Assembly (NCBI GenBank): GCA_030141605.1
Contig: JAQGDQ010000076.1
Location: forward strand, 558,001-622,000
DNA from: Tubiluchus corallicola
Taxonomy: Eukaryota > Priapulida > Priapulimorpha > Priapulimorphida > Tubiluchidae
Length of the DNA stretch: 64,000 nucleotides
Reading direction: 5' to 3'
Below are positions 24,139-35,825 of this stretch, in pieces; within the stretch, counting starts at the first letter, position 1; every line of letters starts with the position of its first letter. The notes beneath the pieces were generated by a model. It saw only the letters and a program-made list of their open reading frames with translations, searched no databases and was not told the origin of the DNA. Made by a program: the position numbers and the translations under genes.

Positions 24139-27100
24139 TTACGTATCAGTGCACATATTTTACAGACAATGTAGTGGGTGTTGTTGGCGCATTATACAGC
24201 TCCGCTTCAACGTTTGCCAGCTACGTTCTGAGTCTGTATGAGATACCACAGATCAGCTATTTCTCCTCTAGTAATGAGCTCAGTGACAAGACCAGATTTC
24301 CTTACTTTTTCCGCACGTTTGTAGCTGACAGAATACAGGTTCGTGCTTCAGTTTCACTAAAGATAATTAGTTTTTGTCTTTTTTATAAAATAAATTAATA
24401 ATTTATTTTAATTTTTATTTTTAATTTTAATTTATATTTAACTTTTCATAAGCACTTATTGAGTAAATTTATTGCACTCTTGAAATCTAAATTGATGCTT
24501 GTAAACAAACGCATAGATGAAGCTTGTAATAAATATTTATATCAGAAGATGTTTACTTGATGGAAAAACGAATAGAATGATGCAGAAATGCTGTGATACA
24601 TAAGATGTAAGATGTCTAAGGCCTGTTTGCACACGTTGTAATTACTTACAAAGACTTTTAGTAATTTTCATAAGGATTTTGTTTTTGTTTAGTGTAATCA
24701 TAGTTTTAATAAATACGTATTAATTTAATTGTTTTAACCATAGTTTTCATTAGTAACTTATGGCATTACCCCATAATTTAAATAATGTATTTTTTTATGT
24801 CAGAAACATCTTTTTCTTAGCCGTTACTAATTAAACTACAAGTATTACTACAGCTTCTGGTACAGTGGTACATTTTTGTTAATGTTTCTGTTGCCCTTAC
24901 TACAACTGCTAGTACTGCTGTTGCTAAGTTTCACAAGTCAGTCACGATGACAGCTGTTTCATTAAGACATCAGACATAATAATATTAACCATTTATCTCA
25001 TATGTATCTGAAAAAAAATCATGCAAGTTATATTTTAATAGCACAGATGCAGTAAAACCATTCACATGCATTCACGTTTCGGAGGACTTGATTAAATATT
25101 TAGTGTAATGTAAAAATAATGAATAACGTTACAATTAACATCAGAAACAAAACCAAGAACTAGTTACAGAATTACCGAAATATACAGAAAAAGAAGATGG
25201 CAATTTACCAAATTACTAGCCTGCCATGGAATGTCGACTTGCATGGCTCAGAATTTAAGAGGCTGAAATGTTGCCAACACACAATCTCACATTAGCCCTG
25301 TTACCGTCAGAACTCCGAGTGTAAAGCAGGCCTACCATGCCTTATAGCCAAGTAGAGGTCGTGAGAGGAATTCTACAGTGTAGTACTTTATTTTTACTAG
25401 CAAGACCATTCGTGACCATCTTGGCAGCCGTCTTAGACGTCTTGATAAAATGATGTCTTGAAAAATTTTACTTAGTAGGAAAGAATTTTAAGACCATTAA
25501 ACCTTATACCTCAAAACTAAAATCATCGTCATATGTGCAGTAAAAGAAACAACTGTATTTGAGGCCATCTTGAATCCTAGATGGGATGTTACTACAGGAG
25601 CTTCTAAACGTCGACGACGTTGAATACCTATATTTGATAACTCAAGACACGGCTCTTTTAAGCTAGCGATAGCCATCTTGTTGGGTATCTTGAAAATATG
25701 AAAATAGCTCCCATGTTTGATGACTTTCGATTGGCCTCATAACCGAAATCAATAATCTTAACAGATTCTACCAATGCACTTTTAAAGCATTTTTTCACAT
25801 TCTGCTGGATAATCACTATGTGCCATTTTTAAAAACTGTTGTCAGAGTCGAGCCACGTTTATGAATATTAAGTCTACACGTCTTGTTTTGCATGAAGTCG
25901 TTTAAGTGGTTTGGTGCGTTAACTCTGAAATTCCTACAGGCATTACTAGGGACAGGACTGTCTACTGCATGAAAAGCACAACAATCCTTTTTAGCTGACA
26001 ATAGGTCTGGTTTGTGCATTTTGGACTTCGTGTAGTTGCGTGAATTGCACAAACCTGCCCACACCAAATCTACAGCAAATTTATACGTCACCGCATTATA
26101 ACTGGGTATATGTGCGAACATTTTCATACAGTTTTTCATCGTGTCATTTTGTTACTTACTTTTATGCCAATGATAGTCTTACGTTATCACAACATTAATT
26201 CTCTACAATGCTTGGGCGAGGATATATAACGTTTCGCAATTGTTTTTGCTTACCCGATTAAGCTTTCTTTGAATCAGGGTGTTTTACTTGTAATCCTAGA
26301 TGACAAAGAACTAGTGATTAAATTTACGAAAATATTTTTGAAGGACTTTCAAGTCATTGTTTGTACTTGCATTAACTGTCTGGCAATTCGCTGTTTTATG
26401 TGTCAATAATTACATCTTTTAATGCTGAGGGTACAATATTTCCATAAATTCCTAAATAATGAACTTTATGATAAAAACACGTCAAATGAAGGCAAGAAAA
26501 AGGAATAGACAAAAACAAGGATTGAAAGGACAAGAGTACAAATAAAAAAGAAAGATAGAATAGATAGAAAAAGTGTGAATAAAAGTATTAAGAGGGAAAT
26601 AAAACAAACCAACAAATAAACGAATGAGCTAAACACTTTCTTTTCAGCTTGATATGTTAGCCAATCTGACTGGTACTACCGAAAATTAAATTTTCATGGA
26701 GTGCAAAATATGAGCAACGTTGCAAAAGCATAATTCGAATATAATGTCAATATTCTCGTTCGTACATCATTTACTCATTTTACCATTTGCATATTTACCT
26801 GACTACCAGTCTTCCTATGTGTACAACTGAATAGTTTACTTAACTCTCTCCAAACCAGAAGGTCCCTAAGACCAACACACACACTCTTTCCAAACCCTTC
26901 TGTTCTTTGCCTCTCCAAATTCTCTTGTTCACTGTTTTGATTTCGCTCCAACACCTCTTCATTTCCACTATCTCCAGGTTGTTCTCCGTCTCTCCCTCGC
27001 CCTTCTTCCTTCTGGTGTGTACTCCATCGTCGTCTCATTCTCGACTTCCTTTGTAGTATGTACCCAATCCTGTTCCACCTCCTCCTCCTAAGCCCATCAC

Positions 27101-30100
27101 TATCTGCTACCTCCTTGCTAGTCGCCTGCTCCTGGTATCTAAATTTGTGTATCCTTCTCAGGCACTTGTTTTGAAAACCGTAAAGGTTCTTCTCTGTTTT
27201 CATCATCTTCCATACATTGTACAATTGTAAAATCGCAACTTATTTCAATATGCGTTAAATATTTATTACATTTAACTGTTTGCACGAATTGGTGATGGAA
27301 TACCAGCAACTCAGTTTACTGTTGCCAACTTCCAAATGTGGTCTTGCCAGTTCAGTGTTTATTCTTAATTGTTTTTTTCACCCAGTGTCTAGAATGGTCT
27401 AAGTGAAGGCAAAATAATAAAAACTAGTAAACGTTTTTAATTTTGTCAAAAATTGTGGTACGATTATGCGACAGGAGATGCTTTAATGGCAGTTTTCTCG
27501 CATATTTACAAACAAAAAATGATTTTCACGATAGTTAACAATGTGTAGGTAAGTATGGTTGTGTTTAACAATAACAGTTTTGGTGAAATCTTGTCACTTT
27601 TTGACTCATACCACTCAATTTGTCACATCGAGTTCTTTGATTTGATATTCTACAACCTGCTGTCGCTTGATATAGGAGACATTTGTATCACTGACTGTCA
27701 AATTCAATTTTTGTCCTCTAGTGCGGTCAGTGGTTGACCAGTCTAGGCTTAGATCATACCATTCTATTCGCTTCATCTATACCTTTCATTTAAAGTATTA
27801 CAAGAATTTGGAACTTGTCACTTCAACCTGTGACCTAGGGGTCATGGATCAGCCATTGTGAGTGTGTGCCACTGGCTCGTACCTTCCATTTGATATACTA
27901 CAACCTGCTGCTGCTTAGCACTGAAAGCATTTGTTTCCCCGACCCACGATTTCGGTTTGTGCCCCTAGCATGGTCAGGGGTCAAGCAATGTGGGCGTAAC
28001 TCACACCGTTCGATTCGCCTCATCAAGATCTTTCTTTTAACGTACAGCAAGCCACTGTTATTCAACATTGGAATCATTGGTATCCCTGACCACTCAGTTT
28101 TGGTTTTTGTCCCCTACAGAAAAATTTTCCTGCACACAAACGGCTTCTATTCAGCCATGCACAATAGCTTGACCCCATCTAGCCCCGTACCAAAAATTAC
28201 GGCCCTAGCTCAAAGACTGTAGAAGGAGGTCCAGCTGAACGAAAAAACAATAAGCCCCGCACACTCCATGACCTGTGCCCAGGGATGACGGGTCACGTGT
28301 AAACATAAACCGTGGGTAAATCAAAAAGATTCTGCTGTAAGCAGAATTTTAATAATCTACACAACAGCCAAACTTGATATGTGGTCACTCACATTGAATG
28401 AAACTGGAATAAACCTGGAGCACGACTGCACCTTGAAAACTTTTTCTCATTTAGGTTGCAACGATTAACACAATTTCACCTTAACTCACCCTTGAATACC
28501 TTCACTGCAACCATGTTACATAAAACTACAGCGCCGTTTCTTGTTTAGGTGGATGTAATGGCTACAGTCATCAAATATTATGAGTGGAAGTATATTTCGA
28601 TTTTGTACATGGAAGATGAATATGGTATCAATGCTGCAGCACTAATTAGGTGAACAATACAATATAGTATTACACTTATGTTATAGAACTGAAATTTAAA
28701 TTGTTAGATCATACATTGTAACCAATTTTGCATAGTTCTGATTTGAATTTTCAATTTTTAATAGGAATTTTGCTGAGAAGAAAGAAAATGACATCTGCAT
28801 TGCTGTTGACAGAAAGGTTCTTATGCGAGAAAACAGTAAGGAGGCATTTGATGCAATTGCTGCTGAGTTGATTGCACACTGGAAGGCCAGAGTAATTGTT
28901 GTTTTGTTGTTCAGAAAGTGGCAGCAAGGTGTGCTGGCTTCACTACAGAAAGCTGGTGCCATTGATCATTTCATATTTCTCAATTCTGTGGCATCCATGA
29001 GCATTCAAGAAATAAACATGAATGGGTTAGCATCTATTGCTAAAGGAGCATTAGCATTTTATCTACCAAGAAACAGTTATCCGCCGTATACCAACTGGTT
29101 TCGGAGACTAACCATATCTCAAAAAGAAAAGGATAAGTGGTTTGAGGAATACTGGGAAACAAGTTTTCAATGTAGTTTTACAGATGCTAATTTGGATTCC
29201 ACATGTAATGCAACATCTGGAAACCCAATGCCAGTAGACAGAGAACCTTGGGTGTCAAATATCATAAATGCAGTTTATGCATTCGCACATGCGCTGCACC
29301 AATTAATAAAAACAAATTGTCCTAGTGCTGCTTTAACTGATGTCAGAAATTGTGTTACAGGAAGATTGCTGAGAGAATACTTATATTACGTCTCATTTAA
29401 TGGGATAGGAATGCATGTTGACTTTGACAAAAATGGCGACATAACACCACTGTACTACATAGAACAACTCCAAATTCGAGACAATGTTTTAAAGTCAGTT
29501 GAGATTGGTTTCTGGAAACTTGGAATTGGCTTGCAGATGAATCAGTCGCTAATTATTTGGCCATCTGATGCTAATGAAACAGACGTCGCAGAATCCATAT
29601 GTAGCCATCCGTGTCCTTGGAGACACTTCAAGGTTAATATTGATTCTTGCTGTTGGCAATGCAGACCTTGTAGAAACAACGAGCATTTAGTCAGCAATGG
29701 AACTAACTGTTTACCTTGTCCACTCTATACCTGGCCCGATAAGAAAAACCCTACAGATTGTCTGCCTATTACACCAACTTACTTACTTTGGTCAGACAAC
29801 GTTACTATCATTTCTATTGTCCTGATCACTTTAGGATTAGCTGGAACCTTTACTGTAGGACTTTTCATTTTAAAGCATCGTGAAGACAGATTGATTAAAG
29901 CATGCAGTCGTGAACTGACAGCAATTATACTTGTTGGAGTCACAGGATCATATGCCTTTGTGTTTAGCTTACTAAAGAAACCAACAGATGTCTCTTGCTT
30001 TGCTGGTTATTTCGGTTTCCATGTCTCAGTCAGCACTATTTATGCACCACTACTGACAAGAACAAATCGAATTTATCGGATATTTAGAGCAGGAAAAAAA

Positions 30101-30872
30101 TCCACGCTGCCTCCGAATTGCATTGCTCCCAAACAACAGATTGCAATTGCTTCAAATTTAATTCTTGCTCAGGTAAATTTTATTTGTTGAATTGCTAAAT
30201 TGTAGGAAAGCCCAATAAGCCTAATCTTTAGCCTAGCTTTTATAAATGTTGGACAATTTTATTTCACTAAATTTATTCAAGCACTCAAGTGTACAGTATA
30301 TTTGATCTTGAATGATTAAGAAGTTTTTCTTTCAGATTGCATTGTGTGTTGTTTGCGATCAGCTAAGTCCACAGACTGCTGAGCTACAAATGCTTGTACC
30401 AACGGAACCACATGTAATACTGGTTTGCAGCACTGGAACATGCGATTTTCTCATCCCTCTTTGTTACAATTTGTTACTGATTCTTTTCTGTTGTTACTAC
30501 GCTTTTCTCACGCGAAAACTGCCGGATAATTTCAACGAATCTCGTTTCATCAGCTTAGCTGTCTACACAACGTTTGTCATGTGGTTGGCATTTCTACCAA
30601 CGTATTATACTACGAAACAAAACGATTACAAAATGATCTACATTGCTATAATTATGCTCACCACAGGAACTATTACACTAGCATTTTTCTTTGTGCCTAA
30701 AGTTATTGCACTTAACTTTTATTCTTCTAACATATCTGGTAGCGCTAATAATGTAACGAATAATGCATTGTCGAGACGCACTTTCAGTCTAGATGAACAA
30801 TTAATTAACAAAGTGTTTCCAAGTGTCTCAACAAACTTGCAACTTACCAGTGATTTACAGACTGCCGGCTAA
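23448..30872 (+). CDS. Receptor B: metabotropic glutamate receptor-like class C GPCR
   Basis: Five GT-AG exons in phase: 23448-23805, 24166-24338, 28549-28649, 28765-30172 and 30336-30872, encoding 858 residues. Signal peptide 1-21. The Venus-flytrap domain runs to about residue 485 (LLPNITLGWKILDTC, GVVGALYSSASTFASYVL, PQISYFSSSNELSDK, KYYEWKYISI, HFIFLNS). The nine-cysteine NCD3G domain spans about 490-543. TM1 to TM3 lie at about 556-580, 595-615 and 621-645, with LLTRTNRIYRIF in loop 2. TM5 is at about 715-737, NFNESRF at 745-751, TM6 at about 752-771 and TM7 at about 779-804 ending in a PK motif. TM3 and loop-2 cysteines that pair in this family are present. A likely poly(A) signal AATAAA lies at 30995-31000. 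The mGluR residues D208 and D318 align with T and V here, so glutamate is doubtful as ligand. It is an inverted paralogue of receptor C. Intron 2 (4.2 kb) carries a LINE fragment and tandem repeats. Confidence 0.94.
24055..24139. repeat. (AC)n-(AT)n compound microsatellite
   Basis: About 68 bases of AC followed by about 16 bases of AT, ending about 27 bases before the acceptor of receptor B exon 2. Confidence 0.97.
24400..26774. other. Receptor B intron 2, first part; nothing recognised
   Basis: AT-rich intron sequence. The longest frame (25816-26139 minus, 107 codons) resembles nothing I know and has no gene context. Confidence 0.5.
26775..27224 (-). mobile_element. LINE fragment: C-terminal tail of an endonuclease/reverse-transcriptase polyprotein
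   Basis: The minus-strand frame reads NLYGFQNKCLRRIHKFRYQ, then TSKEVADSDGLRRRRWNRIG YILQRK (two runs), matching the usual post-RT tail of RTE/L2-type non-LTR elements (F..KCLR.I...RW, T..E, RR..W.GH.LR). Only the tail is present, on the strand opposite receptor B within its intron 2. Confidence 0.7.
27590..28130. repeat. Degenerate tandem repeat, about four units of roughly 110-160 bp
   Basis: Blocks related to CTACAACCTGCTG.CGCTT, then CATTTGT.TC...GAC, then TTTGTCC.CTAG and GGTCAG.GGT recur at about 27650, 27900 and 28050, with a more diverged unit at about 27760-27870. It keeps plus-strand frames open in places (27555-27737, 27866-28222), which look like by-products of the repeat. In intron 2 of receptor B. 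Confidence 0.6.
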
Positions 30873-30954
30873 CAACTTGTCTATGTAACCCTTAATCTAG
30901 TGTTTATGATCATATTTGTACTTCTGGTTACATGGGTAAATTTCTTAACTTGAA

Positions 30955-31430
30955 TAGTGTGACCAGAGCTACATTTAAATAGCTAGGATATTATAATAAA
31001 AGAAAGTTTATCTATATTTACCAAACAATTCTGTCTTTATGCGCCCTCTCTAAATCAGTTTTCCAACAATTAACTGTAGGCATATTGTCGTTCTCAATGT
31101 CTATAATATATGCATGGAACGGCTGTAACAATTTTAAGTGATTTTATCTAAAAATACTTTGTCTTCTTCAGAGTGTCTAAAATTGAAGTAATGTAGTCAT
31201 GCGCAATTTTTTTAACGCTGATGTCCTTTTAACTTCGATTATTTTTGGCCATGCAATGGAAATATAACTTACTAGCTCTTTTTTGCACATTTAGCTTACT
31301 AATCATCGTCCTTCTTTGTAAATATTTATTTTATGCCTTGTAATATTTCAAATAGTTGTTTTAGTAAAATTTTCTTCTATGACATTTATGGCACTTTTTA
31401 TGTACTAAAGTAAACGTGAATCAAATAAAT
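30955..31430 (+). repeat. 3' flank of receptor B, duplicated in inverted orientation at 43330-43795
   Basis: The downstream sequence matches the reverse complement of the region past receptor C in patches, in the same order. It includes a 24-base identical block at 31137-31160 (versus 43624-43647), the AATAAA at 30995, and an AATAAATAAAT-like LINE-style tail at about 31420. The duplication therefore covered more than the coding region. Confidence 0.8.
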
Positions 31431-31559
31431 AAATTAACATCTGTGTAATGTAACGTCTAAAGAAGAATAGGTTGTTATTTTAAAAGTGATCTGGCTAAAT
31501 ATTTGATGGACATTGAGTATTGTGAAATATTCATTAATATTAGATTTGACTTTTGTCCT

Positions 31560-32620
31560 GATATTGTTAAACTTAGGAGAAAACTTATACTTATAGGTGA
31601 TTTTAATGCTCGAGTGGGTAACTTCGGGGTTGAATTAGCGTCTTTGTCACAACTGTGATAAAACTAAAAATTGTCACGACAACGAATTACGACAGCTGGA
31701 TATTGCTACAGATTTCAGTCCACTAAATCATATGTGGTAGAGAAATATTCAGTTTCCAGGTTTGTTTACATTTTTAAGGGAAATAAAAAATCTCAGTTTG
31801 ACTTAGTACTAGTTCTTAAAAAATCGAGTCAGATAATGAAGGGATTAAAATCTGTGAATTATGACTGGTATAGCAAGCAGATCTAGAACTGCTCGTGCAA
31901 AACGATGCAGCCAAAATAAATAAAATAATTAGCCGCAGACGGTGGCAAATCAACATGTAAATACAGCTATTATTAATGAAGCTTTTAACAGTCATATAGA
32001 TATTCTTATGCAAGTATAATGCAACAACAATATAGTAATAATGATGTTCTGCAAACTGAACTTGTTGATATGAAGCAATATGCTAGCACCCAGTTACCTC
32101 AATACCATGCTAATCAGCTTTGACAATGTTCTGAAATTGTAAACAGCCGTGGGAAACGAAACATTTCTGTGAGAAAGAATAAATTTGTCAGGGGAACTTG
32201 ATCGTAATTCTTCTTGTAATTGCCAAAGTATAGATGACTAGTGTCATTATTTTAGTACACTTTATTCCATAGAGCCTGAACTGGTTGGCTTTGATTAATT
32301 TGACATTAGTGGCTTAGCACTAAATAATTTATCGTATTATCCTTTGAGCGTTATGATTTTGATGTTGAGAGTTTTTATAACGTACTATATCCAATATTGC
32401 TAGTAATGATAAATCTGATATTTTATATAGGATACCTCTTCAGTTTAACATACTTTTTGTTCACTGCGGTACCCAAGAAAAGAAACATATTACCCGAAAA
32501 TTACAGGGGTATACAAATGTTATCTTTATTCGCTAACATTTACGATAGATTAATTACTAATAATTGCTTTTGTGGCTACCAACACGTGAAGGATAATGCT
32601 GTGTAGATCAGAGCTTTAGA
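31560..32620 (+). mobile_element. Broken LINE with endonuclease and reverse transcriptase motifs
   Basis: KLILIGDFNARVGNF at about 31578-31625 is the GDFNAR signature of an AP-type LINE endonuclease. AVPKKRNILPENYRGIQMLS at about 32465-32525 is the RT N-terminal block (P..K.......YRGI.LLS). Stops and frameshifts lie between. Plus strand, downstream of receptor B. Confidence 0.72.
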
Positions 32621-33811
32621 ACAGGCTTTTTGTTGTGTCGCAATTTTTCCGCTTAGATATTTTCAGTACGGGAATGACATGTGTTTGTATTCATCCAGCT
32701 GCAACGATACTATAATATCATGTAGAACGATCTATGGTATTGCCATTGGAATAACATAGGCGAAAACTTAAGGCCTGCTCACATCTGTATCTAGCAAAGG
32801 GTATTTTACTATTTCTATTCCTTAACTGTAAGATGCAAAACAAGAATACGAATTAAAGTGCATAAGAAAATTTACTGAACAATCACCAAAATCAGTTTGC
32901 ATATCAAACACAGTTTTTGCGATATTTCAAAGTAGCAGTACTAAAGGGGTTAGTGTTATGGTGTAACTGTTGCCGCCATAATTCCCGACCATAGTTCCTC
33001 TATAGGTTGCACTTTAATTCCTCTATAGGCCACTTAACACACCACCTGATCAAATCGCAGTATTGAATTATTGGACCAATCGTCAAAAGTGTCATGAACT
33101 ACGCTAATATGGCATGTCTCGAGTTAAAACGTTCTTTACCCTGTTTGCATGGATCTGCCCTTGCAAATTGGTTCTTGAATGTAAACGTAGTGTTAAATTT
33201 GCATCGTAATCAATTGCACATGAAATTGTCATTCAAGTCTATAGTATAGCTGGCATCGTGCCAAAGATATAGCTAGCCAGTAGTCACTTAACGCTGACAA
33301 TCGCTATGTTGCTTCTTTGCTCATTATCGAGGATGACCGTGGGCACAGTATAATAGGTATATCTAAAACTTTTTATATTAGACTTAACGTATAGATTTAA
33401 TGTAATCGTGTCGTAGTTTAGTCATATTGCAGTTTCTTTAATCTGCTGTCTGTGACTTTTTCCGTGTTGAAAACAATCTTTTTCAATTTATAATATATGC
33501 TTGATTGTGCTTTTTATGATTTATATTTGGTCAAACGTACGGCTGACAGTGATTAGATGTGAATTAAAGAATATTTTCGTGGCACAGTTTTTAATACACT
33601 GTATATTTTGTGCATTACTGTGGTATGCCTTATATACTAATTAATGTTGTTCAGTACTATGTGAAGAATGATTGGACATGCCGCAGCTTGGGGCTTTGTA
33701 TTAATTCATTTGTATTAATTGTCTGTAATTCCTGGAAAAGCGTTATACAGATCATTCCTGAATAATAATCCTTTAGATTTGCTTTGCAATGATGCTGTTG
33801 ATAAACAAGTG

Positions 33812-33877
<66 letters not shown>

Positions 33878-35825
33878 TTGCTTATAACAATTTTACTGCC
33901 ACTAAGATCAGCGTTAAAATGTCAAATCAAATTAACAGAACCATTTGCAAGCATCCTCCAAAATTTAAACTATTCAAAACATACAAGTTCTTGTAGATTT
34001 GTTTTTAAATTTCAGAATTAAATTGGCGGACAAGTGATGGCAACATTTTCAACAGGAAGTCCAAGTTATAATTAAGTTATATTTCATTTATGAAGAAACA
34101 GCTTTCACTTTTGACACTATATAATTGGCATAATGAAGATATATCTTAAATGCAACTGGAAACCAGTTTAGAAAGTATAATTGTGCGGATTTTTATATAT
34201 AAATTACCCCAAAATACAACGCCAGTGACTACTACAGTAAAAAGCGAAAATTTGAATACAGATCCAAAAAGTAAAATCTTTATAACTAATTTGCTAACAA
34301 CCAAATCTGTCAGGTAAACAATTTTTTGGTGAAAAATTCCGTAGATAAAAAGTCCGAAGAAAACCTGAATTAATAAAAAACTATTCCGGATATAGAAAAG
34401 TCCACTGTAAAGATATGCGAAACAATACGTCGTTTATTTGTAGGAACAACTTTGCTTATTCAAATAGCATTTTACAGTTGAAATTATACCAAATTAATTT
34501 AGCTGAATCTTATTGAGTGGAAAATCGTTTAACTAAATCGGGTGGTTTATGATTTAATTATGTCGTGCATTTTTTCCTACAACCAGCACATTTACAGCCA
34601 CTAAAAGCTTAAAAGTCCGATAGCAGAAATGGTAAGCACTCTATCGACCTTCAAAGTGTCAAGAAACTACAAATATCATTGAAGAACGTTGGGAAAGACG
34701 TAAGCACTTTCGAACTTGAAACGTCTTTGACCCATATGTGAAACTTTATTCCTGCCACGAAGCAGAGGAAGTAGATTATTTCATTGAAAAAAAGTGACAA
34801 GAAAGGCCTTTGCCCTGGTTGATTTGTCTGAAGCTTCGGCTATCTGGGTGGGCTTCGCAATATTCCCCGAAGCCCTTGCCCGCAGTTGGATTCAAAGTGC
34901 AATCAAATGCAGAGTTAAGATTAGATATTTCATTTTTTTCATCATAGAAGGAATGCCAGACGGAAGGGAAGCCAGTGGGTTGAAAGTTGCAGTCAGATTG
35001 TTAAGACGTGTCAATAAACAATTTCAATTAATAATGTGAGTAATTATTATTTGCTACTTTTCGTTTTTGAATGCAACGTTTTGCACTAGCAGTTTAAATT
35101 ACAGCTTTTTACACGATTACCCACCAATTTTAATTCTTCCCTGGTGTGTGCGTATTACAGCAGCTTGCTCCCGCCACAAAGTAATTAAACCTTGACTTTT
35201 GCCGACTGCACATTTCCAGATGTCCCAGAAAGTTTTCAGACGCTGAAAAAAGTCACCCGACGTTTATTAAATAAGTTTTCCGCAAAAAACAAATCTGGTT
35301 CTCGAAGTTGCGTGCAAGCTTGGAAACAGCCTGTCCCGACATTAAACTCTTTGGCCAAGAAGCGAGTATGCAGAAATCAATTGCTCTTAGTTAAGTTTAG
35401 ATAATGGTTTAAATTTCGATTCCTTCGTATGTAATACACTATCTTAAGTGATGGTGTACGTTTAGTTAGCTCGTGAGGGATTTGGCACCGAATTCACGAT
35501 GAATTTTGTCGAATGACTCGGTACTTCCACATGCATGAATCAACAGGTTTCTTTGTTTTTGCCGAGTTCGATACCTTTGTATAGATGGTTTCTGTTAGTA
35601 TTCTGCGCATGATAAATGCCTGGATGTGCTCCTCGACTTAACATAGAAATATTCGACATTGACTCGTTACGTAAGCATAACAACGCACTCGAAATGAGAC
35701 TGCACATGCAAGATCACGGGTCGACTGTGGAGTTTGCAGCAGTTTTGCGTAAGGGCGTGTAATCGGTAGCTAAATTTGGTAGATAAACGTTGTTATCATC
35801 TCAAGGTTTCTGTTACGCTGTCCAA
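32621..35825. other. Intergenic upstream of the TGF-beta-like gene
   Basis: No gene recognised. Frames 34794-35039 and 35192-35404 are open but carry no motif and no splice link to the gene at 35826. The last few hundred bases presumably hold its promoter and 5' leader; no clear core element could be picked out. Confidence 0.5.
33811..33877. repeat. (ATA)n microsatellite
   Basis: About 65 bases of pure ATA triplets; the run of Ile codons in the plus frame is an artefact. Confidence 0.97.

Noticed and set aside
24055-24139. Regular short repeats that could suggest a CRISPR-like array
   Set aside because: Simple dinucleotide microsatellite in an animal intron; no spacers. No CRISPR array occurs in the window.
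25816-26139. 107-codon minus frame in receptor B intron 2
   Set aside because: No recognisable domain, and not associated with exon-like splice sites.
27866-28222. 118-codon plus frame
   Set aside because: Lies across the degenerate tandem repeat and shows no protein family features.
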